Of a stretch of DNA of 64,000 nucleotides, positions 18,755 to 29,466 are shown one piece after another; the stretch's first letter is position 1, and every line of letters starts with the position of its first letter. The notes under the pieces were generated by a model that searched no databases, was not told where the DNA came from, and saw only the letters and a list, made by a program, of their open reading frames with translations. The position numbers and the translations under genes were made by a program. Origin of the DNA: Marinobacter lutaoensis (GTDB lineage Bacteria > Pseudomonadota > Gammaproteobacteria > Pseudomonadales > Oleiphilaceae); assembly GCF_001981305.1 (NCBI RefSeq), contig NZ_MSCW01000007.1, positions 124,001-188,000 of the forward strand. Direction: 5' to 3'.

Positions 18755-19578
18755 CAGGCCTCCTCGCCCAGGTACACCCGGATCACGTCCGGGTCGTTGG
18801 CGACCTCGTCCATGCTGCCCTCGGCCAGCACGCTGCCCTGGTGCAGCACAGTGACGGTGCGGGCGATGGAGCGGACGAACCCCATGTCGTGCTCGACCAC
18901 CACCACCGATTGCTGACCCGCGAGACCGGTGAGCAGTTCGGCGGTGCGTTCCATTTCCTGTTCGGTCATGCCGGCCACCGGCTCGTCCACCAGCAACAGG
19001 CGCGGTTTCTGCATCAGCAGCATGCCGATCTCCAGCCACTGTTTCTGGCCGTGGGACAGGATGCCGGCGGGACGATCGCGCAGCCCGGTCAGGCCGATCA
19101 GCGCCAGCACCTCGTCGATCCGCTCCCGGTATTCCGCCGTCATCACGGCGGTGAGGGTGGGCAGGATGCGCTTGTCGGTGGCCATGGCCAGCTCCAGGTT
19201 CTCGAACACCGTCAGGGCTTCGAACACCGTGGGTTTCTGGAATTTGCGGCCGATGCCGAGGCTGGCGATGTCCGGCTCGCTCAGGGCCAGCAGGTTGTGG
19301 CGGCTGCCGAACCACACCGAGCCGGTGTCCGGCCGGGTCTTGCCGGTGATGATGTCCATCATGGTGGTCTTGCCGGCGCCGTTCGGGCCGATGATGCAGC
19401 GCAATTCGCCATCGTCGATGGTGAGGTTGAGGTTGTTGATGGCCTTGAAGCCGTCGAAGCTCACGCTCACGTCCTCCAGGTAGAGAATCGGGCCATGGCG
19501 CACATCCACCGGCGAGGGCGCCGGCGCCAGGAATTCGAACACCCGGTCGCGGTGGGTCAGTTCCTCGAAAAAGCTCAT
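18754..19578 (-). CDS. urtD: Urea ABC transporter ATP-binding protein UrtD
   Basis: 274 aa from the ATG at 19578, which overlaps the urtC stop as ATGA. Walker A is GPNGAGKTTMMD, the signature is the UrtD-type LSHGQKQWLEIGMLL, and Walker B is LLLVDEPVAGM, followed by the switch VVVVEHDMGFVR. LSHGQKQWLEIG distinguishes UrtD from LivG. It pairs with UrtE to drive urea uptake. Confidence 0.95.
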   Translation of the reverse strand: MSFFEELTHRDRVFEFLAPAPSPVDVRHGPILYLEDVSVSFDGFKAINNLNLTIDDGELRCIIGPNGAGKTTMMDIITGKTRPDTGSVWFGSRHNLLALSEPDIASLGIGRKFQKPTVFEALTVFENLELAMATDKRILPTLTAVMTAEYRERIDEVLALIGLTGLRDRPAGILSHGQKQWLEIGMLLMQKPRLLLVDEPVAGMTEQEMERTAELLTGLAGQQSVVVVEHDMGFVRSIARTVTVLHQGSVLAEGSMDEVANDPDVIRVYLGEEA

Positions 19579-20681
19579 GCGGTCGCCTCCCGTGGGCCGG
19601 CGGCGGCGCGGCGGCGTTGCAGCACGCCGGCGATGCCCCGGGGCAGGAACACGGTGACCAGTACGAACAGGCCCCCCAGGGCAAACAGCCAGGCGTCCGG
19701 CAGCACGCCGGTGAAGACAGTCTTGGCGTAGTTCACCAGCAACGCCCCGATCACCGCGCCGTACAGGGTGGCGCGGCCGCCCAGGGCCACCCACACCACG
19801 ATTTCGATGGAGAACAGCGGCGAGAATTCGCTGGGGTTGATGATGCCCACCTGGGGCACGTAGAGGGCTCCGGCCACCCCCGCCAGCATGGCGGACACGA
19901 CGAACACGAACAGCTGCACCCGTTCGACCCGGTAGCCCAGGAAGCGGGCACGGGCTTCGGCGTCGCGGCAGGCGACGCTGAGCCGGCCCAGCTTGCTGAC
20001 GACGATGGCCCGGCAGATCACATAGCCGATGGCCAATGCGATGCCGGTGGCCAGGAACAGGCCGAGCCGGGTGGCGTCGGTGCGCAGGTCGAAGCCGAGG
20101 ATGTCCTTGAAGTCGGTCAGGCCGTTGTTGCCGCCAAAGCCCATCTCATTGCGGAAAAACGCCAGCATCAGGGCGAAGGTGAGCGCCTGGGTGATGATGG
20201 ACAGGTACACCCCGGTCACCCGGGAGCGGAACGCCAGGAAGCCGAACACCAGCGCCAGCAGGCCCGGCGCCAGCAACACCATGAGGAAGGCGAACCAGGC
20301 CATGTCGAAGCCGTGCCAGTACCAGGGCAGCGCCTGCCAGTTCAGGAACACCATGAAATCCGGCAGTACCGGGTCGCCGTAGACACCGCGATCGCCAATC
20401 TGGCGCATCAGATACATGCCCATGGCATAGCCACCGAGAGCAAAGAAGGCGCCGTGACCGAGGCTGAGGATGCCCAGGTAGCCCCACACCAGGTCCACCG
20501 CCACCGCCAGCAGGGCGTAGCACAGGTACTTGCCCAGCAAGGTGACGGTGTAGGCGCTGACGTACAGGGCGCTGTCCTGCGGCATCAGCAGATGCAGCGC
20601 GGTGACGGCGATCAGGGCAGCGAACAGCACCCCCAGAAAGACCTGGGTGGAGCGTTCCTGCAGGGGGCGGGTCAGCCACAT
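19575..20681 (-). CDS. urtC: Urea ABC transporter permease UrtC
   Basis: 368 aa, LivM-like, with about ten hydrophobic segments and the branched-chain permease block YLGILSLGHGAFFALGGYA. It also carries a loop typical of UrtC (DKGNNGLTDF-like, here GGNNGLTDFKDILGFDL). It forms the membrane channel with UrtB. The gene starts 3 bases after the urtB stop and overlaps urtD by 4 bases. Confidence 0.95.
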   Translation of the reverse strand: MWLTRPLQERSTQVFLGVLFAALIAVTALHLLMPQDSALYVSAYTVTLLGKYLCYALLAVAVDLVWGYLGILSLGHGAFFALGGYAMGMYLMRQIGDRGVYGDPVLPDFMVFLNWQALPWYWHGFDMAWFAFLMVLLAPGLLALVFGFLAFRSRVTGVYLSIITQALTFALMLAFFRNEMGFGGNNGLTDFKDILGFDLRTDATRLGLFLATGIALAIGYVICRAIVVSKLGRLSVACRDAEARARFLGYRVERVQLFVFVVSAMLAGVAGALYVPQVGIINPSEFSPLFSIEIVVWVALGGRATLYGAVIGALLVNYAKTVFTGVLPDAWLFALGGLFVLVTVFLPRGIAGVLQRRRAAAGPREATA

Positions 20682-20684
20682 CGC

Positions 20685-22289
20685 TCAGCCCTCCGCCGCC
20701 CGGCCTTTCTGCGGGAAGAGCCCGCGCGGCCGTTTCTGGATAAACAGGATGATGAACACCAACACCAGAATCTTGGCCAGCACCGCGCCAGCCCAGGGCT
20801 CCAGCAGCTGGTTGATGGTGCCCAGCGACAACCCCGCCAGTAGGGTGCCCCAGAGGTTACCGACGCCGCCGAACACCACCACCATGAAGGAGTCGATGAT
20901 GTAGCTCTGGCCCAGGTTGGGGCCGACGTTGGTGATCTGGGACAACGCCACCCCAGCCAGGCCGGCGACGCCGGAGCCCAGGCCGAAGGTGAGGATATCC
21001 ACCCGGGTGGCGCGAATGCCCATGGCCCGGGCCATGGCCCGGTTCTGGGTCACCGCCCGCACCTCCAGGCCCAGCCGGGTCCGGCGCATGATCAGCATCA
21101 GCCCGGCGAACACCACCAGGGCGAAACCGATCACCACCATGCGGTTGAGCGTGAGGGACAGCGCCTCGTTGATCATCACCGAGCCGCTCATCCAGTCCGG
21201 TGTCACCACCGTGCGGTTGAGGGGCGAGATCACGGTGCGCACCAGCTGTTGCAGGATCAGGCTGACCCCGAAGGTGGCCAGCAGGGTTTCCAGGGGGCGC
21301 CCCTTGAGGTGCTGGATGACGGTGCGCTCAATGGCAATGCCGGCCAGCGCCGCCACCAGGAAACCGGCGGGGATGGCCAGGATCAGTGCCAGCCCCGGCT
21401 GCCCGGGCAGCAGCTGCTGCATACCCCAGGTGGTGTAGGCACCGAGCATGATCAGCTCACCGTGGGCCATGTTGATCACCCCCATCACCCCGAAGGTGAT
21501 GGCCAGGCCGATCGCCGCCAAGACCAGCACCGAGCCCAGGGACAGGCCGAAGTACAGGGTTTCGGCGGCGCGGTTGAGCTTCAGTTTCTGTTCGATCCGC
21601 TCCAGGGCCCGAGTCGCGGCCTGGGCCAGGACCGGGTCGTCGCTGGCGGTGGCGTTGCGCAGGGCCGCGCGGGCTTCGCTGTTGAGGCTGCCGGACAGGG
21701 TGGCGACCGCTTGGACGTCCCCCTGTTCCGCCACCCGGTAGATCGCCAGAGCCTCCTCCAGCGCCTGATGCACCGCCGGCGCGGACTCGTCGGCCATCAG
21801 CCCGGGCAGGCGCTCGGCCAAGCCCTCGTCCACCTTACCCCGCAGGGCTCGGGCCGCGGCCAGGCGGCTGGCCGGGTCCGGGCTTTTCAGGTCCAGCACC
21901 GAGAGCACGCTTGTCAGTTCATTGCGCAGGCTGTTGTTGATGCGGATGGTGTCGACATCGCGCCGCGACACCTCACCCAGAGGCTCGCCGGTCAGGGCAT
22001 CCGCCAGGGTCCAGTTGCGGCCGCGGTTGCTGAGCACAATGACAAAACGGCCGGACGATTCCAGCCGCGCCAGCTTGTTGTCGGCGAAGGCCTCGAGCCA
22101 GCGCCGGGCACGTTCGTCGCCGGAACCCGCGATGCGGCCGATCACCGCCTTTTTACCGGCGAAGGAGGATTCAGCCAGCGCCGTCAGCAGTTGCTGGGCG
22201 TCGGCGTCAGCCACCTGGGCGGTGGCCAGCGCGGGCACCAGCAGCAGGCAGGCAAGAATAAGTCGTCTGAGCCATCGGGCGATGCTCAT
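20685..22289 (-). CDS. urtB: Urea ABC transporter permease UrtB
   Basis: 534 aa, the long form usual for UrtB. A signal-like segment (LILACLLLVPALATAQ) and a ~200-residue periplasmic helical domain (ARALRGKVDEGLAERL) precede the LivH-like permease domain, which includes AHGELIMLGAYTTW and the ITNVGPNLGQSYIIDSF segment. It forms the import channel with UrtC. It lies 81 bases downstream of urtA. Confidence 0.95.
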   Translation of the reverse strand: MSIARWLRRLILACLLLVPALATAQVADADAQQLLTALAESSFAGKKAVIGRIAGSGDERARRWLEAFADNKLARLESSGRFVIVLSNRGRNWTLADALTGEPLGEVSRRDVDTIRINNSLRNELTSVLSVLDLKSPDPASRLAAARALRGKVDEGLAERLPGLMADESAPAVHQALEEALAIYRVAEQGDVQAVATLSGSLNSEARAALRNATASDDPVLAQAATRALERIEQKLKLNRAAETLYFGLSLGSVLVLAAIGLAITFGVMGVINMAHGELIMLGAYTTWGMQQLLPGQPGLALILAIPAGFLVAALAGIAIERTVIQHLKGRPLETLLATFGVSLILQQLVRTVISPLNRTVVTPDWMSGSVMINEALSLTLNRMVVIGFALVVFAGLMLIMRRTRLGLEVRAVTQNRAMARAMGIRATRVDILTFGLGSGVAGLAGVALSQITNVGPNLGQSYIIDSFMVVVFGGVGNLWGTLLAGLSLGTINQLLEPWAGAVLAKILVLVFIILFIQKRPRGLFPQKGRAAEG

Positions 22290-22370
22290 GGTTGCATCCT
22301 ATCCTGGTTGCGGAACGGGGCGCCGGCGCCGGACGGGGTTGACCGCCCGGCGTCCGGACGCCGGGACGGT

Positions 22371-23669
22371 TCAGTTGGCGGCCACGTCCGACTTGCCGCC
22401 GCAGGTGCCGGTTACCACGTTGAAGTTTCCGCACTTGAGGGGCTTGCGCCAGTCGCTGATCAGGTCCTTGGAACCCGGCAGATAGTCCGACCAGGCATCA
22501 CCCACGACGGTGGACGGGGTTTCCCAGACCACGGAGAACTGGCCGTTGTCCTGGATTTCGCCGATCAGCACCGGCTTGGTGATGTGGTGGTTCGGCATCA
22601 TGGTGGCGTAGCCGCCGGTCAGGTTCGGCACAGTGACCCCGATGATGGCATCCTTGACCGCGTCGACATCGGTGGTGCCTGCCTTCTTGACCGCCTCGAT
22701 GTACATGTTGAAGCCGATGTAGTGGGCTTCCATCGGGTCATTGGTGACGGCGTCCTCCTTGCCGGTGTAGGCGACCCAGGCATCGATGAAGTCATAGTTG
22801 GCGTCGTTGTCCACGCTCATGAAATAGTTCCAGGCGGCCAGGTGACCCACCAGCGGCGCGGTGTCGATGCCGGACAGCTCCTGTTCACCCACGGAGAAGG
22901 CCACCACCGGGATGTCGGCGGCATCGATGCCCTGGTTGGCCAGTTCCCGATAGAACGGCACGTTGGCGTCGCCATTGATGGTGGACACCACCGCCGTCTT
23001 CTTGCCGGCACTGCCGAACTTTTTGATGTCGGCAACGATGGACTGCCAGTTGGAATGACCAAAAGGCGTGTAGTTGATCATGATGTCATCGGAGGACACG
23101 CCCTTGGCCTTGAGGTAGGTTTCCAGAATTTTGTTGGTGGTGCGCGGATACACATAGTCGGTGCCCGCCAGCACCCAGCGCTCCACGCCCACTTCGTTCA
23201 TTAGATAATCCACCGCCGGGATGGCCTGCTGGTTCGGCGCCGCGCCGGTGTAGAACACGTTCTCGGAAGACTCCTCACCCTCGTACTGCACCGGGTAGAA
23301 CAGCAGGCCGTTCAGCTCTTCCACCACCGGCAGCACGGACTTCCGGGACACCGAGGTCCAGTTGCCGAAGATCACATCCACCTTGTCCTTGGCCAGCAGT
23401 TCCCGCGCCTTCTCGGCGAACAACGGCCAGTTGGAGGCGGGGTCCACCACCACCGGTTCAAGCTTGCGACCCAGCACCCCACCCTTGGCGTTCTGCTGTT
23501 CGATCAGCATGAGCATGGTGTCCTTGAGGGTCGACTCGCTGATGGCCATGGTGCCGGAGAGGGAGTGCAGAATGCCCACCTTGATGGGATCCTCGGCGGC
23601 GACGGTGTGCAGGGATACAGACAGGGCCAAGGCGGAGAGACCCAGTTTCACGTGTTTTTTCAGGCTCAT
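22371..23669 (-). CDS. urtA: Urea-binding periplasmic protein UrtA
   Basis: 432 aa. The signal peptide is MSLKKHVKLGLSALALSVSL and ends near HTVAAED. The mature part begins PIKVGILHSLSGTMAISEST and has the amide-binding features ASNWPLFAEKARELL and NWTSVSRKSVLPVVEELNGL of the UrtA/FmdD/AmiC group. It binds urea and delivers it to UrtBC. It is the first gene of the leftward urt-ure transcript. Urea importers are often under nitrogen control, but no convincing sigma-54 or NtrC site is seen in the 340-base promoter gap. Confidence 0.95.
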   Translation of the reverse strand: MSLKKHVKLGLSALALSVSLHTVAAEDPIKVGILHSLSGTMAISESTLKDTMLMLIEQQNAKGGVLGRKLEPVVVDPASNWPLFAEKARELLAKDKVDVIFGNWTSVSRKSVLPVVEELNGLLFYPVQYEGEESSENVFYTGAAPNQQAIPAVDYLMNEVGVERWVLAGTDYVYPRTTNKILETYLKAKGVSSDDIMINYTPFGHSNWQSIVADIKKFGSAGKKTAVVSTINGDANVPFYRELANQGIDAADIPVVAFSVGEQELSGIDTAPLVGHLAAWNYFMSVDNDANYDFIDAWVAYTGKEDAVTNDPMEAHYIGFNMYIEAVKKAGTTDVDAVKDAIIGVTVPNLTGGYATMMPNHHITKPVLIGEIQDNGQFSVVWETPSTVVGDAWSDYLPGSKDLISDWRKPLKCGNFNVVTGTCGGKSDVAAN

Positions 23670-23777
23670 GTTATGCGTCCTTTTCTTGGTGAGGTTGTCT
23701 TATGTTTCCAACAGCGCACGAGCCTCTGCATCAGCCGTTCCATCAGCAATAAAACTCAATAAAAAACAATTAATTAA

Positions 23778-23790
23778 CTAGTATACAAGG
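23778..23790 (+). promoter_or_regulatory. Candidate GntR operator 1 in the urtA-atzF divergent gap
   Basis: The sequence is CTAGTATACAAGG, a GTATAC core 112 bases upstream of urtA. A second copy of the nine-base block GTATACAAG lies 197 bases away, just before atzF. GTATAC-centred sites are common for FCD-type GntR repressors, and a gene for one closes this cluster at 29861. The remainder of the gap 23670-24009 shows only an A/T-rich tract and nothing else recognisable. This is an inference. Confidence 0.45.
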
Positions 23791-23974
23791 CAATACATCA
23801 GCCACGGCCGGCTCGCAAACCCCGAATTCCCCGCGCTCCCGTCCCCGCTTTTGGTGCGACCGCACCAGATTGGCGCAGAAAACCGACCGGGCACCGGCCG
23901 GAAAACGCGCTTAACCCCCTGTTTCCCCTACGGCAAAGGAAAAAACGTCAGCTGGCACGGGCATTGCCATCAAA

Positions 23975-23986
23975 CATGTATACAAG
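23975..23986 (+). promoter_or_regulatory. Candidate GntR operator 2 before allophanate hydrolase
   Basis: CATGTATACAAG contains the palindrome TGTATACA and shares GTATACAAG with the site at 23781. It ends 24 bases before the atzF start codon, a position where a bound repressor would block transcription or initiation. The likely ligand protein is the GntR regulator at 29861. Confidence 0.5.
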
Positions 23987-24009
23987 CTGCAACCCCATGA
24001 GGACGTACC

Positions 24010-25842
24010 ATGGCTTCGACACTTGGATGGACCATCGACGACTGGCGCGCGGCTTACCGCGACGGCGCCCGACCGGACGACCTGATCGGCGACCTCCTGA
24101 GCCGCCTGGAAACCGACGATGCCGCCTGGATCTCCCGCCTCGGCGATGCCGGCCTGGCCGCCGCCCTGGAGGTACTGGCGGAACGGCTGCACGCGGTGGG
24201 CGGTGATCTCGAGCAGCTGCCGCTGTACGGCGTGCCCTGCGCGGTCAAGGACAACATCGACGCGCGGGGCTTTGACACCACCGCCGCCTGCCCGGCGTTC
24301 GCCTACACGCCGGAGCGCGACGCCACCGTGGTGGCCCGCCTCCGGGCCGCCGGAGCCGTGGTGATCGGCAAGACCAACCTGGACCAGTTCGCCACCGGCC
24401 TGGTCGGCACCCGTTCCCCCTACGGCGCCGTGCCCAACGCCTTCGACCCGGCGGTGATCAGCGGCGGCTCCAGCTCCGGCTCCGCCTCGGTGGTCGCCCG
24501 GGGCTGGGTTCCGTTCGCCCTGGGCACCGACACCGCCGGCTCCGGTCGGGTGCCGGCGGGCCTCAACAACCTGGTGGGGCTCAAGCCCACCCGGGGTCGG
24601 TTCAGCCTGGCCGGGGTGGTGCCCGCCTGCCGCTCCCTCGACTGCGTCTCCGTGTTCGCGCTGACCGTGGCCGACGCCGCGAGCGTCGCGGACCTCCTGA
24701 CCGGCTTCGATGCCGGGGACGCCTACTCCCGACCGGCGCCCCAGGCCCTGGCCATGGCCGCGCCGGCGATCCGCCGGCCGGGGCCGGTCCGGCGCATCGG
24801 CATTCCCGAGCACCCGGACTTCTTCGGCGACCAGCAGGCCGAGGCGGCCTGGCACACCGCCCTGGGCCAGTGGCGCCAGCAGAACGTGGCGCTGACCTGC
24901 CTGGACTTCACCCCGATGCTCGAACTGGCGGCCCTGCTTTACGACGGCCCCTGGCTGGCGGAACGGCACGCCGCCGTGGGCGGCTTCCTGAACGAGCATG
25001 GTGACCAGGTCAACCCGGTGGTCCGGGGCATCGTCGAGGGCGCCGTGCGCTTCAGCGCCACCGACGCCTTCCAAGCCGAATATCGCCGCCAAGCCCTGGT
25101 GCGCCGGATCGACACCCTGCTGGCGGAGGTGGACGCACTGATGGTGCCCACCGCTCCCACCGCCCCCACCCTCGACGCCGTCAACGCCGACCCGGTCCGG
25201 CTGAACAGCCAGCTTGGCACCTACACCAACTTCGTGAACCTGGCGGATTTCTGCGCCCTGGCGGTGCCGGCCGGCTTCCGTGACGACGGCCTCCCCTTCG
25301 GGGTCACCCTGATCAGCGGGGCCTGGAAAGACCCAGAACTGCAGGCCCTCGCCAGCCAATGGCTGAATGCCCACCCCACGCCCCTGGGCGCGTGCGGCCG
25401 CGAGCGCCCCGCCGAGCCCGTCAGCCACCGCCTGGCGGTGCCGAGCGTCGAGGTGGCGGTGGTCGGCGCCCACCTGTCCGGCATGCCGCTCAACCATCAG
25501 CTGCAGGACCGGCACGCCATCCTGCGGGCGCAAACCACCACCTCGCCCCATTACCGCCTCTACGCCCTGCCCGACACCACCCCGCCCAAGCCCGGGCTCC
25601 GCCGGGTGCGCCACGGCGGCGCGGAGATCGTGGTCGAGGTCTGGCAGATGGCCGCCTCGGAATTCGGCACCTTCGTGGACCTGATCCCGCCGCCCCTCGG
25701 CATCGGCAACGTCGAGCTGGCCGACGGCCGCTGGGTCAACGGTTTCATCTGCGAAGGCTACGGCCTCGACGGCGCCCGGGATGTCACCGAGTTCGGCGGC
25801 TGGCGCGCTTTCATCACCGCTCTTAAATCCGGCAAGGCATAA
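24010..25842 (+). CDS. atzF: Allophanate hydrolase
   Basis: 610 aa. Residues ~1-450 are an amidase-signature domain with the Ser-cisSer-Lys triad: Lys80 in PCAVKDNID, the cis-Ser in SGGSSSGSAS near 152, and the nucleophile Ser in GTDTAGSGR near 179. The C-terminal ~160 residues are the allophanate hydrolase tail domain (VGAHLSGMPLNHQL, GYGLDGARDVTEFGGWRAF). It converts allophanate to two CO2 and two NH3, the second step of the ATP-dependent urea route. Urea carboxylase follows 14 bases later. The AtzF itself looks intact. Confidence 0.95.
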   Translation: MASTLGWTIDDWRAAYRDGARPDDLIGDLLSRLETDDAAWISRLGDAGLAAALEVLAERLHAVGGDLEQLPLYGVPCAVKDNIDARGFDTTAACPAFAYTPERDATVVARLRAAGAVVIGKTNLDQFATGLVGTRSPYGAVPNAFDPAVISGGSSSGSASVVARGWVPFALGTDTAGSGRVPAGLNNLVGLKPTRGRFSLAGVVPACRSLDCVSVFALTVADAASVADLLTGFDAGDAYSRPAPQALAMAAPAIRRPGPVRRIGIPEHPDFFGDQQAEAAWHTALGQWRQQNVALTCLDFTPMLELAALLYDGPWLAERHAAVGGFLNEHGDQVNPVVRGIVEGAVRFSATDAFQAEYRRQALVRRIDTLLAEVDALMVPTAPTAPTLDAVNADPVRLNSQLGTYTNFVNLADFCALAVPAGFRDDGLPFGVTLISGAWKDPELQALASQWLNAHPTPLGACGRERPAEPVSHRLAVPSVEVAVVGAHLSGMPLNHQLQDRHAILRAQTTTSPHYRLYALPDTTPPKPGLRRVRHGGAEIVVEVWQMAASEFGTFVDLIPPPLGIGNVELADGRWVNGFICEGYGLDGARDVTEFGGWRAFITALKSGKA

Positions 25843-25856
25843 GGAAAGTTGCCATC

Positions 25857-28800
25857 ATGTTTAGCAAAGTCCTGATCGCCAACCGCGGCGAAATTGCGGT
25901 CCGCACCATTCGCACCCTCAAGGCCATGGGCGTTGGCAGCGTGGCTGTCTATTCCCACCAGGATCGCCATAGCCTGCACGTGACCCTGGCCGATGAATCC
26001 GTGGCCCTGACCGGCAACGGGGCCAGCGAAACCTACCTCGACAAGGCCCAGATTCTTTCCGCCGCCAGGCACACCGGCGCCGAGGCGATCATTCCGGGGT
26101 ATGGCTTTCTCTCCGAGAACGCCGATTTCGCCGAGGCCTGCGAGGCCGATGGCATTGCCTTTATTGGCCCCACGCCCGAGCAGATGCGCGAGTTCGGCCT
26201 GAAGCACCGGGCCCGGGAACTGGCGGAAGCCGCTGGCGTGCCCCTGGCCCCGGGCAGCGGCCTGCTGGACAGCCTGGAGGAAGCCCTGCAAACCGCTGAG
26301 CGCCTGGGCTACCCGGTGATGTTGAAAAGCACCGCCGGCGGTGGCGGCATCGGCCTCACCCGCTGTAACAGCGAAAGCGAGTTACGGGATGCCTTTGAAA
26401 CCGTGCGCCGCCAGGGCCAGAGCTTCTTCAACGACAGCGGGGTGTTCCTGGAGCGCTTCATCGCCCAGGCTCGCCATGTGGAAGTGCAGATCTTCGGCGA
26501 TGGCACCGGCAATGTGCTCGCTGCAGCGCCGGAACCAGAAGGTGGTGGAGGAAACCCCGGCCCCCAACCTGCCGGCCGCCACCCGCCAGAAGATGCTGGA
26601 TGCCGCCGTTTCCCTCGGGCAGTCGGTGAACTACCGTTCCGCTGGCACCGTGGAGTACATCTACGACGCCGACCGGGACGAGTTCTACTTCCTGGAAGTG
26701 AATACCCGCTTACAGGTAGAGCATCCGGTCACCGAGTCGGTCACCGGTCTGGATCTGATCGAATGGATGCTGAAAATCGCCGCCGGCGAAAGCCCGGACC
26801 TGGCCGACTTCGAGCCGAAACTGAACGGTGCGTCCATGGAAGTGCGCATCTACGCGGAAGACCCGCTGAAGGATTTCCAGCCCTCCCCAGGTGAGCTGAC
26901 CGACGTGCACTGGCCGGAAGACGGCGTGCGGGTGGACACCTGGGTGGAGAACGGCAGCGAAGTCTCCGCCCACTACGACCCGATGATTGCCAAGCTGATT
27001 GTGCACGGCAAAGACCGGCACGACGCGCTGACCAAACTGAAAGCCGCCCTGGCGGAAACCCGGCTGATGGGCATTGCCACCAACCTGGATTACCTGCGCC
27101 AGGTAGTCGCCCAGCAGAGCTTTGCTGATGGCATTGTCTCCACCCGCGCCCTGGAGAGCTTCCAGTTCAAACCCTCCGTGGCCGAAGTGGTCAAACCCGG
27201 CACCTACACCACCGTGCAGGATTATCCGGGCCGCGTGGGTTACTGGAACATCGGCGTGCCACCCAGTGGCCCCATGGACGACTACGCCTTCCGCATTGCC
27301 AACCGCATCGTCGGAAACCACACCGAAGCCGCCGGCCTCGAAGCCACCCTCATCGGCCCCAGCCTGAAGTTCCACAAGGACTCGGTGGTTGCCCTCACCG
27401 GCGCGCTCACGGATGCCACTCTGGACGACAAGCCGGTGGAATTCTGGAAACCCATCACCGTGAAAGCCGGCCAGGTTCTGGCGGTGGGCAAGGCCATCAA
27501 GGGCTGCCGAACCTATCTCGCCGTGCGCGGCGGCTTTGATGTGCCTGTGTACCTGGGTAGCCGCTCCACCTTCGCCCTCGGCCAGTTCGGCGGCCACGGC
27601 GGCAGGCCCCTGCGCCCCGGCGACATGCTCGGCATCAGCCAGATTGACCTGCCAGCCTGCACCACCCCGGCGCCGACCCATGATCCCGCGCCGGCGGACC
27701 CGGACCTCATTCCGGATTACCCGGACCACTGGGAAATCGGCGTGCTCTATGGCCCCCACGGCGCGCCGGATTTCTTCACCGAGAAGTCCATCGAAAAGTT
27801 CTTCGAGCAGGACTGGGAGGTGCACTACAACTCCAACCGCCTGGGCATCCGCCTGAACGGACCCAAGCCCGAGTTCACCCGGGCCGACGGCGGCGAAGCG
27901 GGCCTGCACCCCTCGAACATCCACGACTGCGAATACGCCATCGGCTCCATCAACTTCACCGGCGACATGCCCGTGATTCTCACCAAGGACGGCCCCAGCC
28001 TCGGCGGCTTTGTGTGTCCGGTGACCATCGCCAAGGCGGAGCTGTGGAAGGTGGGCCAGGTGAAACCCGGCGATACCATCCGGTTCGTGGCCATTGATAA
28101 CGACACCGCTGTGAAGCTCTCCGAGCGCCAGGAACTGGCCATCAAGAGCCTGATGGCGCCGCCGATGGTCGACCTGGTGAAGCCAGACCTTGAACCGGTG
28201 AACGGCCTCTCCGCCACCATCCTGGCGCACCTGGAGGAGACCGACGGCCGTCCGGAAGTCACCTACCGCCAGGCCGGCGACCAGTACCTCCTGCTGGAAT
28301 ACGGCCCCAACGTAATGGACTTGGGCTTCCGCCTGCGCATCCACGCCCTGATGGAAGCCATTGCCGACGTGCAACCCAACGGCCTGCTGGAACTCTCCCC
28401 CGGCGTGCGCTCCCTGCAACTGAGGTACGACGCGATGATTCTCACGCAGGAAGCACTGATGACCTACCTGCTGGACCTGGAAGCAACCCTGCCACCCACG
28501 GATGAGCTGAAAGTGCGCAGCCGGGTGATTCATCTGCCCATGGCCTTCGAAGACAGCGCCACCCTGGAAGCGGTGAACAAATACCGCCAGTCCGTGCGCG
28601 ACACAGCCCCGTGGTTGCCCAACAACGTCGACTTCATGCAACGCATCAACGGCCTGCCCAGCCGAGAGACGGTACGCGACATCCTGTTCTCGGCAAGGTA
28701 CCTGGTGCTGGGCCTGGGCGATGTCTACCTGGGCGCCCCCTGCGCCGTGCCCCTGGACCCACGGCACCGCATGCTCACCTCCAAGTACAACCCGGCCCGC

Positions 28801-29466
28801 ACCTACACGGCCGAGGGCACCGTGGGCATTGGCGGCGTATACATGTGCATCTACGGCATGGACTCCCCCGGCGGTTACCAGCTGGTGGGACGGACCCTGC
28901 CAATCTGGAACAAGTACCTGAAGAACCCCCAGTTCGCCGAAGGCGCGCCCTGGCTGCTGCGGTTCTTCGACCAGGTGTGCTACTACCCGGTGACCGAAGC
29001 CGAACTGGACGAGATGCGCGACCAGTTTCGCGCCGGCCAGTTGACGGTGAAAATCGAGGAAGAAACCTTCGACCTCAAATCCCACCAGGCCTTCCTGGAC
29101 GCCAACGCCGACTCCATCGCCGAGTTCCGCGAACTGCAGCAGGCGGCCTATGCTAAAGAGGTGGCCCTGTGGAAAGACAGCGAAGCCGCGGAACTGGACA
29201 AACTCGCCAAGGAACCGCCCACACCGGACGTGTCTGACCTGGCGAAATTCGGCGAACTGGTCAGCACGGAGATTGCCGGCAACATCTGGAAATGCCTGGT
29301 GAAACCCGGGGACACCGTGGCCGAGGGTGATCCGTTGGTGATCGTGGAGGCTATGAAGATGGAGTTCGAGATAAACGCGACGCAAGCCGGCGAGATCAGT
29401 GCCGTGCATGTGGAGCCTGGCAAGGCGGTTACGCCTGGGGAGCCTCTGTTGAGCATCAAGGTTTGA
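25857..29466 (+). pseudogene. uca: Urea carboxylase, frameshifted in the biotin carboxylase domain
   Basis: Two overlapping frames together give nearly the whole ~1200-residue enzyme. The first runs 25857-26894 but matches the family only to about 26515; the second frame takes over at about 26516 and ends at 29466. Domains in order: biotin carboxylase (MFSKVLIANRGEIAVRTIRT), KipI/KipA-like carboxyltransferase parts (VPPSGPMDDYAFRIANRIVG), and a biotinyl domain with the biotin Lys in VEAMKMEFEI. At the junction the conserved LGERD residues before CSLQRRNQK are missing, which fits a loss of about 23 bases between copies of TGCT. The active site is damaged as well as the frame, so the gene is probably non-functional. 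Confidence 0.85.

Noticed and set aside
23670..24009. Sigma-54/NtrC promoter for urtA
   Set aside because: Expected from nitrogen biology, but no GG-N10-GC element with proper context was found on either strand.
26710..29409. Long minus-strand open frame of 899 codons opposite urea carboxylase
   Set aside because: It is the antisense shadow of the high-GC urea carboxylase gene, with no domain, no ribosome site, and low-complexity His/Gly/Val composition.
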